A stretch of 64,000 bases of DNA from Lactococcus petauri (GTDB lineage Bacteria; Bacillota; Bacilli; Lactobacillales; Streptococcaceae). This document shows, piece by piece, positions 17,417-26,281 of the stretch (positions within the stretch are counted from its first letter, which is position 1; every line of letters begins with the position of its first letter). The position numbers and the translations under genes are program-made. The stretch is from assembly GCF_002154895.1 (NCBI RefSeq), contig NZ_MUIZ01000006.1, forward strand, positions 62,001 to 126,000. Direction: 5' to 3'. Below the pieces are notes generated by a model, which was not told where the DNA came from, did not search any database, and worked only from the letters and a program-made list of their open reading frames with translations.

Positions 17417-17587
17417 TTAATGAGCAATACGTTTACGATTTGCTTTTTTACGACTTTCTTGTGCAAACTCCCATTTGTGTTCAATCGGGTCAACAACACG
17501 TTTTTTGTAGATTGCGCCTGCAGTGAACAAAGCAGCAAGAGTGACAATGTTACCGGCAACGAAACCAGTGATGAGATTTTTATTCAT
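17417..17587 (-). CDS. DUF3042 small membrane protein, copy 1
   Basis: 56 residues: one N-terminal membrane segment (about residues 5-25, ITGFVAGNIVTLAALFTAGA) then a basic tail with repeated Arg/Lys (SRKKANRKR). Matches the DUF3042 family of short Lactobacillales proteins. GGAGG precedes the minus-strand ATG. It lies 32 bases downstream of a second, related gene, so they form a tandem pair. Confidence 0.75.
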   Translation of the reverse strand: MNKNLITGFVAGNIVTLAALFTAGAIYKKRVVDPIEHKWEFAQESRKKANRKRIAH

Positions 17588-17619
17588 AGGTAGACCTCCA
17601 AAAGTAATTTTAGTAAGTT

Positions 17620-17799
17620 TTAGCGCGCAAGTCGTTTGCGTTTTGCGCGTTTTTGATTTTCAGCAAAAGCGTCTTCTTTAAAGGTAGGACGCATTTCCGC
17701 ATCAATTAATCCTTTATGTTTAGCAACCATTACCGCAGTACCGGCAACTGTTATTTCAATGGCTTTACCTATTAGGTAGCCTTTAAGATATTTATTCAT
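17620..17799 (-). CDS. DUF3042 small membrane protein, copy 2
   Basis: 59 residues: MNKYLKGYLIGKAIEITVAG at the start as membrane segment, an acidic middle and a KRAKRKR tail like its neighbour. I use the ATG at 17799, which follows AGGAGG; an in-frame extension to 17883 has no ribosome site and is unlikely. Function unknown. Confidence 0.75.
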   Translation of the reverse strand: MNKYLKGYLIGKAIEITVAGTAVMVAKHKGLIDAEMRPTFKEDAFAENQKRAKRKRLAR

Positions 17800-17986
17800 G
17801 CTTTCCTCCTTATAGTCTACAATAATCTTACACTTTGATAAACTTATAAAGTTATTATAACATTTGTAAGGCTCTATCCCCAATATTTTAAGCTTCTTTT
17901 CCTAGAAAGTATACTAAATATTTGAAAGTGTCAAAAATTATTGTTATCTTAACAGTAGAGATAATAGAGGAGAAAAAGAGGCAATT

Positions 17987-19408
17987 ATGAAGAAGAAATG
18001 GCTGAAAGCAGGCAGTGTCTTACTCGCGCTTACGATCGTTTTTGGAGCAGCCAGCCTACTGGTAAAAATAACAGAAAAAGAAAACAAGAAAACTTCCGAA
18101 AATACTTATATTCGAAGTACAGCGTCTAAAGGAGTAGGTATTGAAACGAAGGAGGAAGATCAAGGCTATCATATCTTGATGAATTATCCCAAGACAAAAA
18201 ATAAAGTGATTAATCAAAAGTTGGAAGAATTTTCCAATAAAGAACTATCTTCTTTTAAAAACTGTACACCAGAAAAGGATACAGCTGAGAAGGGTTCGTT
18301 GTTTCAATCTTTTGAAGCTTATGAGTTTTCCCCAGATATCGTAAGTTTCAAATTTAATGTGATGCGCAGAAGCAATGCGCGTGTCCAAGCCGAAAACCAA
18401 GTCATCACTAAAACTTATAATTTGAAAGAAAATAAGGAATTACAGCTTGCTGATTTATTTAAGGACAAGGCAGATCTCAGCAGTGTCGCACAAAATATTT
18501 ATGAGAAAATGGTGAAGCTCAAAGAGAATTCAAACCAGAGAACTAAGCAGGTGTTAAGCGAGGGCTTACAGCCGATTGAGGAAAATTTTAATGCCTTTAT
18601 CTTGGATAATAAATGCCTGGATTTCTTTTTGAGACCTGGTCAAGTCAACAGTAGCACAAACTTATATACGAAAGTTTCAGTGCCCCTGAGTGAGTTAGGA
18701 GAGATAGTCAAACCGCAGATTCTAGTGGGAAATTTAAAAGAAGAAGCGCAACACTCGAAAATAAAAATTCCTTCTGCCCAACAAGTGCAAAGTAAAGCGC
18801 TGGCTCATAAGAAATTAGTGGCTTTAACTTTTGATGATGGACCAGATCCACAGACGACACCACGCTTGCTTTCCATTTTAAAGAAGGCAAATGTCCCTGC
18901 GACATTTTTCGTACTCGGAAATCGTCTTGAACTGTATCCAGAATTAGTTAAAAAGGAACATGCTTTAGGAAATCAAGTGGGATCGCATACTTATAATCAC
19001 GAGAATCTGCCACAGCTTTCAGCAAAACAAGCCCAAGATGAAATCAAAAAAACTTCAGATTTGATGCAGAAGACAGTGGGGATTCGTCCTCAAGGTTTAC
19101 GTCCTCCTTACGGTGCCACAACACCTCAAATTAATAAAATAGCACAAACTCCGATTATTCAGTGGAGTGTGGATTCTTTAGATTGGGAAAGTAAAAATGT
19201 GGATCAGATTGAACAAGTTGTCATGAATGAAGTTTATGATGGCTCCATTATCCTCATGCATGATATTTATGATACATCTGTCGATGGAGCAGCAAGAGTT
19301 ATTCAAAAGTTAAAAAATCAAGGCTACACATTCGTCACAGTCAATCAACTCATACAAGCACGTGGCCAACTTGAAAATTCTCATGTTTATTATAATGCAA
19401 CACGATAA
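17987..19408 (+). CDS. pgdA: Peptidoglycan/polysaccharide N-deacetylase, membrane anchored
   Basis: A 473-residue protein: cytoplasmic basic start, membrane segment (about residues 7-28), a DUF3298/RsiV-like extracellular domain (about 50-250), then a NodB homology deacetylase domain (about 278-460). NodB motifs: TFDDGPD with catalytic Asp283 and metal Asp284, SHTYNHENL with the two metal histidines, and LRPPYGA. Removes acetyl groups from N-acetylglucosamine of peptidoglycan, which gives lysozyme resistance in relatives. Single-gene unit. Confidence 0.9.
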   Translation: MKKKWLKAGSVLLALTIVFGAASLLVKITEKENKKTSENTYIRSTASKGVGIETKEEDQGYHILMNYPKTKNKVINQKLEEFSNKELSSFKNCTPEKDTAEKGSLFQSFEAYEFSPDIVSFKFNVMRRSNARVQAENQVITKTYNLKENKELQLADLFKDKADLSSVAQNIYEKMVKLKENSNQRTKQVLSEGLQPIEENFNAFILDNKCLDFFLRPGQVNSSTNLYTKVSVPLSELGEIVKPQILVGNLKEEAQHSKIKIPSAQQVQSKALAHKKLVALTFDDGPDPQTTPRLLSILKKANVPATFFVLGNRLELYPELVKKEHALGNQVGSHTYNHENLPQLSAKQAQDEIKKTSDLMQKTVGIRPQGLRPPYGATTPQINKIAQTPIIQWSVDSLDWESKNVDQIEQVVMNEVYDGSIILMHDIYDTSVDGAARVIQKLKNQGYTFVTVNQLIQARGQLENSHVYYNATR

Positions 19409-19411
19409 ATG

Positions 19412-19440
19412 AAATCCTCATGTGTAATATGAGGGTTTTT
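19412..19440 (+). terminator. Terminator after the deacetylase gene
   Basis: AAATCCTCAT / ATGAGGGTTTTT hairpin just after the stop codon. Confidence 0.85.
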
Positions 19441-19470
19441 ATATGGTAAAAGAGTCACTAAACGGAAAAA

Positions 19471-19479
19471 TGTTATAAT
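19471..19479 (+). promoter_or_regulatory. Extended -10 promoter of miaA
   Basis: TGT-TATAAT about 53 bases before the miaA start. Confidence 0.55.
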
Positions 19480-19531
19480 AAAAGAATGTATCTTCATACA
19501 CAGGACAAAAGAAATAAGAAAAAAATAATAT

Positions 19532-20425
19532 ATGAAAAAAAATAAAGTAATTGTCGTGGTCGGACCAACAGCTGTAGGTAAAACAGCTTTGGGAATTCAG
19601 CTGGCCCAAGTTTTTGATGGTGAGATTATTTCAGGTGACTCGCAACAAGTATATCGTGGCCTCGATATTGGTACAGCCAAGGCAAGCTTGGAAGAACAGG
19701 CCGCAGCAGTGCATCACTTAATTGATGTACGAGATGTAAATGAGAATTATTCTGCCTTTGACTTTGTTCAAGAAGCTACCGTTTGTATAGAACAAATTAT
19801 TTCTCGCGGTAAGCTTCCAATTATTGTTGGTGGAACGGGACTTTATATTCAGAGTCTTGTTGAGGGCTATCACCTGGGAGGGCAAGAAAATCATGAGGAA
19901 ATGATGGAGCTGCGGCGAAGCTTAGAGGAACTTTCTGATGAAGAGTTATTTGCGCGTGTTCCCCAAAATATTCCTGAGCTAAATCGGAGAAGAGCAATGC
20001 GTTTTCTTGAGCTAGAAGCTTTTGGTACAGGTGAAAATCGAATGTCTAACTATGAGTTTTGTCTCCTCGGTCTGAATGCTGAAAGAGCAACACTCTATGA
20101 TCGAATCAATCATCGGGTAGACGGTATGTTAGAGCAAGGCTTGCTTGAAGAAGCACAAGCTTTATTTGAAAAACACCCAGAGGTTCAAGCTGCAAAAGGA
20201 ATTGGCTATAAGGAGTTTTTCCCTTATTTCTCAGGAGAAATTTCACTTGAAGAATCAGTGGAACTTGTAAAAAGAAATTCACGAAGATATGCTAAACGTC
20301 AATTGACTTGGTTCCGCAACCGGATGAATGTCAATTTTTATGATGTCTTTGCTGAAGATTATCCAGAAAATGCTATAATATGTGCAAGAGAATTTTTAAA
20401 TATGGAGGAAAAAAGTGAAAAATAA
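19532..20425 (+). CDS. miaA: tRNA dimethylallyltransferase
   Basis: Adds an isopentenyl group to A37 of tRNAs reading codons that begin with U. 297 residues. P-loop [11 protein letters not shown] near the N-terminus, [17 protein letters not shown] with the catalytic aspartate, [10 protein letters not shown], and the C-terminal [17 protein letters not shown] are all present. It overlaps the next gene by 11 bases. Confidence 0.97.
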   Translation: MKKNKVIVVVGPTAVGKTALGIQLAQVFDGEIISGDSQQVYRGLDIGTAKASLEEQAAAVHHLIDVRDVNENYSAFDFVQEATVCIEQIISRGKLPIIVGGTGLYIQSLVEGYHLGGQENHEEMMELRRSLEELSDEELFARVPQNIPELNRRRAMRFLELEAFGTGENRMSNYEFCLLGLNAERATLYDRINHRVDGMLEQGLLEEAQALFEKHPEVQAAKGIGYKEFFPYFSGEISLEESVELVKRNSRRYAKRQLTWFRNRMNVNFYDVFAEDYPENAIICAREFLNMEEKSEK

Positions 20426-21083
20426 GGAATATATTGATTTAGGTTTGAAATACGGAGGCTACATGGCTCAAGATCGTGTTTTTTTGGAAAATCGTTTAGC
20501 AAATTTAGACGATGAAAAGGAGAAAATGCTGTTGGTTACTCCGCCATCAAGTGTAATCAATGCTTATTTTGCAGAGCTTTATCAAAAACGTTCTCCACAA
20601 GATGCTACAGACTATTTCTTTGAGTTGTCACGTGATCTGGAGATGTTTCAGGACCAGCCAAATTTTCATCTTGAAGGAAAAGAAGGCACAGAAAATTTCC
20701 GCTTTATGCGCTTAAATCTATCAGGTAAATCTTTTGGTTTTTGCTACCGCAATGCCCAGGAAGAAGCAGTTGTCTTTAGTGAGTTTCCCCTGAAGATGAC
20801 GGCTCAAATCATTTATGAAGTCGCACAAATTTTTCCACATTATGTTTTGAAACAAGAAGGCGATTATATCATTATGAGAAAAGCGAATTTTGAAGGTCAA
20901 TTCACTGATGCACAAGAACTATCAGATTTGACAACGGCTGATGAAAATGAGGACTATATTCGTTTGACGGGCTATAATTTTGAGGATTTGGTGCTTCAAG
21001 CTGAAAAAATTCGTTATATTCACCCTCTCTTGTATCAAGCAGAGCAAAATAAGTGCTACATGTACATTTCTAAAGGACTTTGA
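20415..21083 (+). CDS. Conserved protein downstream of miaA, unknown function
   Basis: A 222-residue soluble protein without a domain I can name. Rich in aromatic and acidic residues, no signal peptide. GTG start at 20415, six bases inside the end of miaA, preceded by GGAGG at 20403, so translation is coupled to miaA. No terminator follows before the SPFH gene 48 bases on, so the three genes may be one operon. Confidence 0.7.
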   Translation: MKNKEYIDLGLKYGGYMAQDRVFLENRLANLDDEKEKMLLVTPPSSVINAYFAELYQKRSPQDATDYFFELSRDLEMFQDQPNFHLEGKEGTENFRFMRLNLSGKSFGFCYRNAQEEAVVFSEFPLKMTAQIIYEVAQIFPHYVLKQEGDYIIMRKANFEGQFTDAQELSDLTTADENEDYIRLTGYNFEDLVLQAEKIRYIHPLLYQAEQNKCYMYISKGL

Positions 21084-21131
21084 TTGGAATATTCTAAAGA
21101 TTAAAGTATAATTAAAAGAAAGGAGAGTTTT

Positions 21132-22025
21132 ATGTTAACAGTTTCACTTATTATTACCGTGCTCGTTATTATTATCATTTTGGCGAGTGCAGGAACATTG
21201 TTTTATGTTATTAAACAACAAACGGTTGCAATCATCGAACGGTTTGGGAAGTATCAAACGACCTCTTCGGCTGGCTTCCATGTGAAATTACCTTGGGGAA
21301 TTGATCGTGTTGCGGCACGGATTCAACTTCGTCTTTTGCAAAACGAAATGACCGTTGAAACAAAAACAAAAGATAATGTTTTTGTGACCATGAATATCGC
21401 AACACAATACCGTGTCAATGAAGAAAATATTAAAGATGCTTACTATAAACTGATGAACCCTTCTGAGCAAATTCAAGCCTACATTGAGGATGCGCTTCGA
21501 TCTGCTGTGCCTAAGTTGACTTTGGATGAAGTTTTCGAGAAAAAAGATGAAATCGCTCTGGAAGTACAGCATCAAGTTGCAGAGGAAATGACAACATACG
21601 GTTATATTATTGTTAAAACATTGATTACACGTGTAGAACCTGATGCCGAAGTTAAGCAATCGATGAATGAAATTAATGCCGCGCAACGTAAACAAGATGC
21701 ATCGCAAATGCTTGCGAATGCAGAAAAAATAAAAATCGTTACTTCGGCCGAAGCCGAAGCGGAGAAAGATCGCTTACGTGGTGTGGGTATTGCTGAACAA
21801 CGTAAAGCTATTGTTGATGGACTCGCTCAACAAATTATTGAAATTAAAAATACCGGGGCAAGTTTAACAGAGGACCAGATTATGTCGATTCTTTTAACCA
21901 ACCAATACCTTGATACGCTTAATCAATTTGCTGATGCCGGAAATTCTACAATCTTCCTTCCAGCCAGTGCAGATGGTATAGAAGACATGCGTACACAAAT
22001 TTTGAGCGCATTGAAAGCAAAATAA
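21132..22025 (+). CDS. SPFH/band 7 (stomatin-like) membrane protein
   Basis: A 297-residue protein with an N-terminal membrane segment (about residues 5-27), a band 7 domain (about 35-205, with AIIERFGKYQ and the run ending AEKDRLRGVG) and a C-terminal helical region. Such scaffolds organise membrane domains and often partner with FtsH or NfeD-like proteins; no such partner is adjacent. AAAGGAG before the ATG. Ends at a hairpin terminator. Confidence 0.92.
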   Translation: MLTVSLIITVLVIIIILASAGTLFYVIKQQTVAIIERFGKYQTTSSAGFHVKLPWGIDRVAARIQLRLLQNEMTVETKTKDNVFVTMNIATQYRVNEENIKDAYYKLMNPSEQIQAYIEDALRSAVPKLTLDEVFEKKDEIALEVQHQVAEEMTTYGYIIVKTLITRVEPDAEVKQSMNEINAAQRKQDASQMLANAEKIKIVTSAEAEAEKDRLRGVGIAEQRKAIVDGLAQQIIEIKNTGASLTEDQIMSILLTNQYLDTLNQFADAGNSTIFLPASADGIEDMRTQILSALKAK

Positions 22026-22050
22026 AAAGTCGTCTTCGGACGCTTTTTTA
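22024..22050 (+). terminator. Terminator after the SPFH gene
   Basis: AAAAAGTCGTC / GGACGCTTTTT hairpin with a short loop and T run. Confidence 0.75.
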
Positions 22051-22059
22051 TTGGGGTTT

Positions 22060-22088
22060 TTGTTGTTCTATTTTCATTTTGTTATAAT
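22060..22088 (+). promoter_or_regulatory. Promoter of the GH20 gene
   Basis: TTGTTG at 22060-22065 and TATAAT at 22083-22088 with an ideal 17-base spacer, 31 bases before the chosen start. Confidence 0.6.
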
Positions 22089-22119
22089 TTTTATATAGTT
22101 GGATAAGGAAAAGGTGTCT

Positions 22120-23280
22120 ATGAATAATAGAAAAGTCTTCAGTGTATGTGCGGTAGTAGGGATAGTTGTATTTTTAATGACGATGATAAATCAAACAGAA
22201 GTAAAAGCGGAAAAAAATTTAACTCAAATACTACCAGAAAAAGGAATTGCTTTAGATATTTCCCGTAAGTTTTATAAAGCAGAAGTTATCAAACAATTCA
22301 TAGACAATTTAAGCAACTATCCTAATAGTTTTCTCCAGTTACACATGTCTGATAATCAAAATTTAGCTGTGGAGATGGCTACGGTCGGTCAAACAACAGA
22401 TAAAAATGCGGTTTATCAAGACGGACAATGGTTGAATACACAAACCAAACGGCCATTTCTTTCGAAAAATGATCTGATGGATTTGGTCTCCTATGCCCGA
22501 TCAAAGAACGTTGTTTTAATTCCAGAGATAGAAGCTCCGGCACATATGCAAGCTATCCTCGAACTTTTAAAGATCAATGATCCTAAGCGGTATGAGGCTA
22601 TTAAATTACCTGATGGAGCGCCAGAACAGTTTAATCTAATTGATTACACAAAAGTAGAAGCTATTGATTTTGTCCAAGAGATGTTAGCAGAATACACACC
22701 ACTTTTTGCTGGGCAAGCGAAAGCTTATTTTCATATCGGCGTTGATGAAATTGACTGGTTGCCCGTAGAATCAAATAGGAACTTAGTGAACTATGTGAAT
22801 ACTTTGGATAATTTTTTAAAACATCAAGGTTATACTACAAGGATGTGGAATGATCGAGTGGCTAAGGCAGATCTTGCGAACTATAATAAAGATATCCAGA
22901 TTACCTATTGGTCACAAATTGGTGGTTGGGATATTAATAGCACTGATGAGCGCGCAAGCTCCGGCCGACAATATACGGCAAGCGCTCAAGAACTTTTAGA
23001 TGCAGGTTTCCAGCTTTTAAATTACAATGCTTATTATACCTACTTCTTGCCGGGTCAGCGGATGTGGCAGCCAGAAAGTTATGCCTATACGATTAACGAT
23101 TTGGTTGCAAATTGGGATCTTTCAAAATTTGAGCTGAACAGTGGAAAACAAGTAAATTCAACAGAAAACGTTATAGGTTCAGCACTTACTTTTTGGGGTG
23201 AAGAAGCTGGAGATTATACAGATAGTCAAATCCAACAAAAAATGCAAAGTTTTGTGCAAGCTTATTTAAAAAAAGAATGA
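22120..23280 (+). CDS. Secreted GH20 beta-N-acetylhexosaminidase
   Basis: A 386-residue glycoside hydrolase family 20 enzyme. N-terminal signal peptide or anchor (about residues 5-25), then a TIM barrel. The catalytic Asp209-Glu210 pair sits in HIGVDEID, and RMWNDR and the Trp-rich loops that line the GlcNAc pocket follow. I use the ATG at 22120 after AAGGAAAAGG; an in-frame TTG at 22099 is less likely. Releases terminal N-acetylhexosamine from glycans. It is the last chromosomal gene before the conjugative element. Confidence 0.87.
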   Translation: MNNRKVFSVCAVVGIVVFLMTMINQTEVKAEKNLTQILPEKGIALDISRKFYKAEVIKQFIDNLSNYPNSFLQLHMSDNQNLAVEMATVGQTTDKNAVYQDGQWLNTQTKRPFLSKNDLMDLVSYARSKNVVLIPEIEAPAHMQAILELLKINDPKRYEAIKLPDGAPEQFNLIDYTKVEAIDFVQEMLAEYTPLFAGQAKAYFHIGVDEIDWLPVESNRNLVNYVNTLDNFLKHQGYTTRMWNDRVAKADLANYNKDIQITYWSQIGGWDINSTDERASSGRQYTASAQELLDAGFQLLNYNAYYTYFLPGQRMWQPESYAYTINDLVANWDLSKFELNSGKQVNSTENVIGSALTFWGEEAGDYTDSQIQQKMQSFVQAYLKKE

Positions 23281-23383
23281 ACAAAGATGCAAAAAATAAG
23301 TAATTTTGAAGATTAAGTGAAAAAACAAAGTAAGTGTCCTAAATTTAGTTAAAATCTGAAAACTCAGTAATATCAATGAATGA

Positions 23384-23415
23384 AGAGAATAGAAAAATTT
23401 CTATTCTCTTTTTTG
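23384..23415 (+). terminator. Hairpin terminator near the element's left end
   Basis: AGAGAATAGAAA / TTTCTATTCTCT with a two-base loop followed by TTTTT, about 100 bases after the GH20 stop and 30 before a small gene. It may end the GH20 transcript, or act as an attenuator for the element's first genes. Confidence 0.75.
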
Positions 23416-23440
23416 ATACAAATTTTAGGAAGGAATTATT

Positions 23441-23536
23441 ATGCAGTTACTAAAAAATATAATCAGAAGAATAAAAGAAGAAATTAAAAGTCCATTTTTT
23501 CCTTATGACTTGGAAGATATAGATTTTGAACTCTAA
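23441..23536 (+). CDS. Small protein of 31 residues, unknown
   Basis: ATG at 23441 with a good site (AGGAAGGA) and TAA at 23534. The peptide starts with a basic amphipathic helix (MQLLKNIIRRIKEEIK) and ends acidic (DLEDIDFEL). It sits right after the hairpin and before the replication-initiator-like gene. It could be a leader peptide or a small regulator. Confidence 0.45.
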   Translation: MQLLKNIIRRIKEEIKSPFFPYDLEDIDFEL

Positions 23537-23603
23537 GATTTAATTTTTTTAGAGTTGGATTGTTTAATCGATTTAAATATAAAAGGAAAAGGAAGAAAGA
23601 ATT

Positions 23604-24539
23604 ATGCCATCTGGAAAAGTGGAACGTGTTGAACGGACACCAGGTTTTACACAAATTGACAATAAATTATTGACTGATAAAAGTTTAGGGCTTGAAGGTA
23701 TTGGACTAATGAGCCATCTTTTACATTATTCAAAGACTTTTGAAGTATATAAATCTGTCTTGCATAGAGAGTGGGGACGTGCAACTGTTGAAAAAGCATG
23801 GAAAAAAGCGACTAAAGCAGGTTATATCATTGCGTTCAAAAATTACTCCACAAACAGTACTCAAGATTCATATAATTACACATTTGATGAATTCAAATTT
23901 TTCGATTTTGACTTAATGGCTTACTTTGAAGAAAAATGGTCGGCAGGTTATCTCTTTTATGATAAAACACTCTATCAGGTTGCCAATCGTACCATGGAAA
24001 ATATTGAAGCAGCTTTGCCACAATTTCTCTTTCCTAGTGAAGATTCAGATACAGAGGAAAAAGAGCGTTTAGATAAGTTGAGAAAAACATTAGCACAATT
24101 TGTCTTTGATCGATTACCAAATGAAAAATCAGAATTAAAAGAAGATTATCCAAGTCAAACCTTTGAAGAACAAGCCTTTGAAAAAGAAGAAAGTAATCAT
24201 GAAGAGAAAGAAAGTAAAGCAACATTTAAAAAAGCATCAAACAATGTTGAGAATTTTGTTCGAGACTTCCCAGAGTATTTGTCATCTTTAAAACGACTAG
24301 AAGATAAGAAGCTGAAAGAAACTGATATTGAAGATATTGTCGAAACGCTTTATAACGTAGGTGTGGATATTGACCTACGGTTCGATGATAATCGAGAAAG
24401 GATTTCTACTTTTGAAAGGATTTTTGACGACCAATTTTTGGCAAACGAGCTTTATTGTCAATATGACTGGGTAGGCTATTTCAAAAAAGGAATAGAAGTA
24501 CGATTAAAGGATTACTTATTACCTAAAAAACTAATTTAA
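23604..24539 (+). CDS. Replication initiator-like winged-helix protein
   Basis: 311 residues. The N-terminus (GFTQIDNKLLTDKSLGLEGI, about residues 14-33) resembles the winged-helix domain of phage replisome organisers and RepA-type initiators, and GRATVEKAWKKATKAGYI is the matching recognition part. A charged low-complexity linker (about 145-215) precedes a helical C-terminus of unknown type. Likely role: start or help replication of the excised element. AAAGGAAAAGG upstream. It leads a run of closely packed genes. Confidence 0.65.
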   Translation: MPSGKVERVERTPGFTQIDNKLLTDKSLGLEGIGLMSHLLHYSKTFEVYKSVLHREWGRATVEKAWKKATKAGYIIAFKNYSTNSTQDSYNYTFDEFKFFDFDLMAYFEEKWSAGYLFYDKTLYQVANRTMENIEAALPQFLFPSEDSDTEEKERLDKLRKTLAQFVFDRLPNEKSELKEDYPSQTFEEQAFEKEESNHEEKESKATFKKASNNVENFVRDFPEYLSSLKRLEDKKLKETDIEDIVETLYNVGVDIDLRFDDNRERISTFERIFDDQFLANELYCQYDWVGYFKKGIEVRLKDYLLPKKLI

Positions 24540-24557
24540 GAAAGGAATGTAAGATAA

Positions 24558-24779
24558 ATGGCAAGCAGAACACGACGTAAAACTGAAGCTGGCATGACAT
24601 ATAGAAATTGGGATGAATCCGAAGAAAAGAAACTGTATGAACTTTCTACCAAGGGTTTCTCTGATTCTGAAATATCCTTGATGATAGATCGCTCAGTAAG
24701 TGCGATTGCTAATCGAAGATATTTTCTTAGAGAAAGGGGGGATTGGGACAAGATTGCAGAAGGAGGGGATGAAATATGA
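24558..24779 (+). CDS. Small Myb/SANT-like DNA-binding protein
   Basis: 73 residues with a single helix-turn-helix-like region (NWDESEEKKLYELSTKGFSD then EISLMIDRSVSAIANRRYFL) typical of SANT/Myb-like or GcrA-like DNA-binding folds. Basic N-terminus. GAAAGGAATG before the start. Overlaps the next gene by 4 bases. Possibly a regulator of the element's early genes. Confidence 0.6.
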   Translation: MASRTRRKTEAGMTYRNWDESEEKKLYELSTKGFSDSEISLMIDRSVSAIANRRYFLRERGDWDKIAEGGDEI

Positions 24780-25099
24780 CAACCATCAATATTCCAAGGT
24801 ATAAGCTGCTTCGAGTTAAATTTGTCTTATCTAACGGTATTGATCAAGAAGAACATTTCTTTAAGATTGAACCTCATCAGCCAGATTTCTATCATGTGGA
24901 AGCAGGACAGTTTGTTTTGCTCTCGTCGAATCTTAAAAATAATTTTGCTACTTTTGGAAGAATTGTAGGTGTGATTTGTAACGCCAAACAGATCAAGTCA
25001 ATTGCAAGTCAAAAGAAAAAAATTCCTCAAGCTATGAAAATTTTTCAGTTAACAGAGGAAGAGATATTGGATTTGTTAGAGGGGATGGAGATAAGTTGA
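24776..25099 (+). CDS. Unknown protein of 107 residues
   Basis: Soluble protein with a predicted beta-rich N-terminal half (RYKLLRVKFVLSNGID and AGQFVLLSSN) and a C-terminal helix (LTEEEILDLLEGME). No family recognised. ATG overlaps the stop of the previous gene (ATGA), with GGAGGGG just upstream, so coupled translation. Confidence 0.55.
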   Translation: MTTINIPRYKLLRVKFVLSNGIDQEEHFFKIEPHQPDFYHVEAGQFVLLSSNLKNNFATFGRIVGVICNAKQIKSIASQKKKIPQAMKIFQLTEEEILDLLEGMEIS

Positions 25100-25103
25100 A
25101 ACT

Positions 25104-25598
25104 ATGAAGATTTACATTAAGAATAAGAAAAAATTTTTTCAGAGGGGATTTTTAGGGCTTGTTTTAGCCATTATCCTACTTTTGGGTATAAGTAGGATAA
25201 TTTACTATGATAGGGTTCCAAACGCTCCTAGAGACCTCCTAGAGACCTCAAATGTGCTGGAAAAGCTCAATGAAAGTGAAAAGACGAATCAAAAAGTTAT
25301 CTTAGTATTTTTTAAGGAGAATTGTCCTTACTGTGAAGTCGCAAAAACTGAGATTGAAGAAGCTAAAAAACAAGCTAATTTTCCAGTATTTTATGTTAAT
25401 ACAGAGAGCAAAAATGGGCAGCAATTGAAGCGGAGATATGAACTTCAATATGCCAGTTCTTTAGTGATTATACAAAAACAAAATAATGACATTACCACAG
25501 AAGCTGTAGTTGCTTATGCGGATAAGAACGATAGAGGACAGTATATTCCTTTGACAGGAAATATCAAAAAAGCATTTGGACAAGTAATTTATGAATAA
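25104..25598 (+). CDS. Membrane-anchored thioredoxin-like protein
   Basis: 164 residues. A membrane segment (about residues 14-30) is followed by a thioredoxin fold: VILVFFKENCPYCEVAKTEI with the redox motif CPYC, then PVFYVNTES and SSLVIIQ. It faces outward, so it probably forms, reduces or isomerises disulfides in cell-surface parts of the transfer machinery; similar proteins occur in Gram-positive conjugative elements. An 11-bp tandem repeat lies in the linker after the membrane segment (25227-25248). Confidence 0.75.
   Translation: MKIYIKNKKKFFQRGFLGLVLAIILLLGISRIIYYDRVPNAPRDLLETSNVLEKLNESEKTNQKVILVFFKENCPYCEVAKTEIEEAKKQANFPVFYVNTESKNGQQLKRRYELQYASSLVIIQKQNNDITTEAVVAYADKNDRGQYIPLTGNIKKAFGQVIYE
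25227..25248 (+). repeat. 11-bp perfect tandem duplication inside a coding region
   Basis: CCTAGAGACCT occurs twice in a row in the linker of the thioredoxin-like gene. As 11 is not a multiple of 3, loss or gain of one copy would shift the frame; the gene is open only with the present number. Confidence 0.8.
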
Positions 25599-25660
25599 GA
25601 ATATAATGAAATTTTTTAGTTGAAAAAAGAGAAGAAAATTCAAGAAAGAAGATAAAAATT

Positions 25661-26257
25661 ATGAGTTCAATAATAATTGCAAATGAAAAAACTGCTAAAT
25701 ATATTGCGACTTTAGAAGTAGATAAGGGTAATTTTCTTGTAAAATGGGCGCTAGATAATAATATGGGAATACGTCGAAGGGGAAAAGAAATAAAGTTCTT
25801 TTTGAACACTGAAAAGCAATATCAACAGTTACTGGGGAAAATAACAAATTTAAACATAAGGAACGATATCATAATTAATCAAAATAATGAGGGAGAACTA
25901 ATGAATAAACAAACTGAAAATCACAAAAATTTTTCTGTTACAGGAATTACGGATTCTGGTGAGGTCAAAGAATTAGATGTTAAAGTTTTATCCATTGAAG
26001 ATGGAACTGAGAAAAAAGATGAATTTGAAGAAGAATTTATATTGATCAACAAATTACCTGAAGCTGGTGTATCTATCAAAGCAAAATTGAAAAGCGATGG
26101 CCCAAGTGATGTTGAAAAAATGATGACTATGCTAGGTGAAACAACTTTTGCTGTTTCTTTGATGACAAAGCCCCAGAAAAGTACACGGTCAGATGTGGAA
26201 TATTTCAAACAATTCATGCAAAGTCTTACAGAAGCAGTGATTAAATATCATGAATAA
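25661..26257 (+). CDS. Unknown protein with possible second internal start
   Basis: 198 residues, no recognised domain. The first part (about 1-78) and the second (from Met81, MNKQTENHKN) look like separate modules. An internal ATG at 25901 has a good site (GAGGGAG) just before it, so a 118-residue product could also be made. The C-terminus contains a helical SDVEYFKQFMQSLTEAVIKY stretch. Lies in the early operon of the element. Confidence 0.5.
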   Translation: MSSIIIANEKTAKYIATLEVDKGNFLVKWALDNNMGIRRRGKEIKFFLNTEKQYQQLLGKITNLNIRNDIIINQNNEGELMNKQTENHKNFSVTGITDSGEVKELDVKVLSIEDGTEKKDEFEEEFILINKLPEAGVSIKAKLKSDGPSDVEKMMTMLGETTFAVSLMTKPQKSTRSDVEYFKQFMQSLTEAVIKYHE

Positions 26258-26281
26258 TCAATTGAAGAAAGTTGAACTCAA

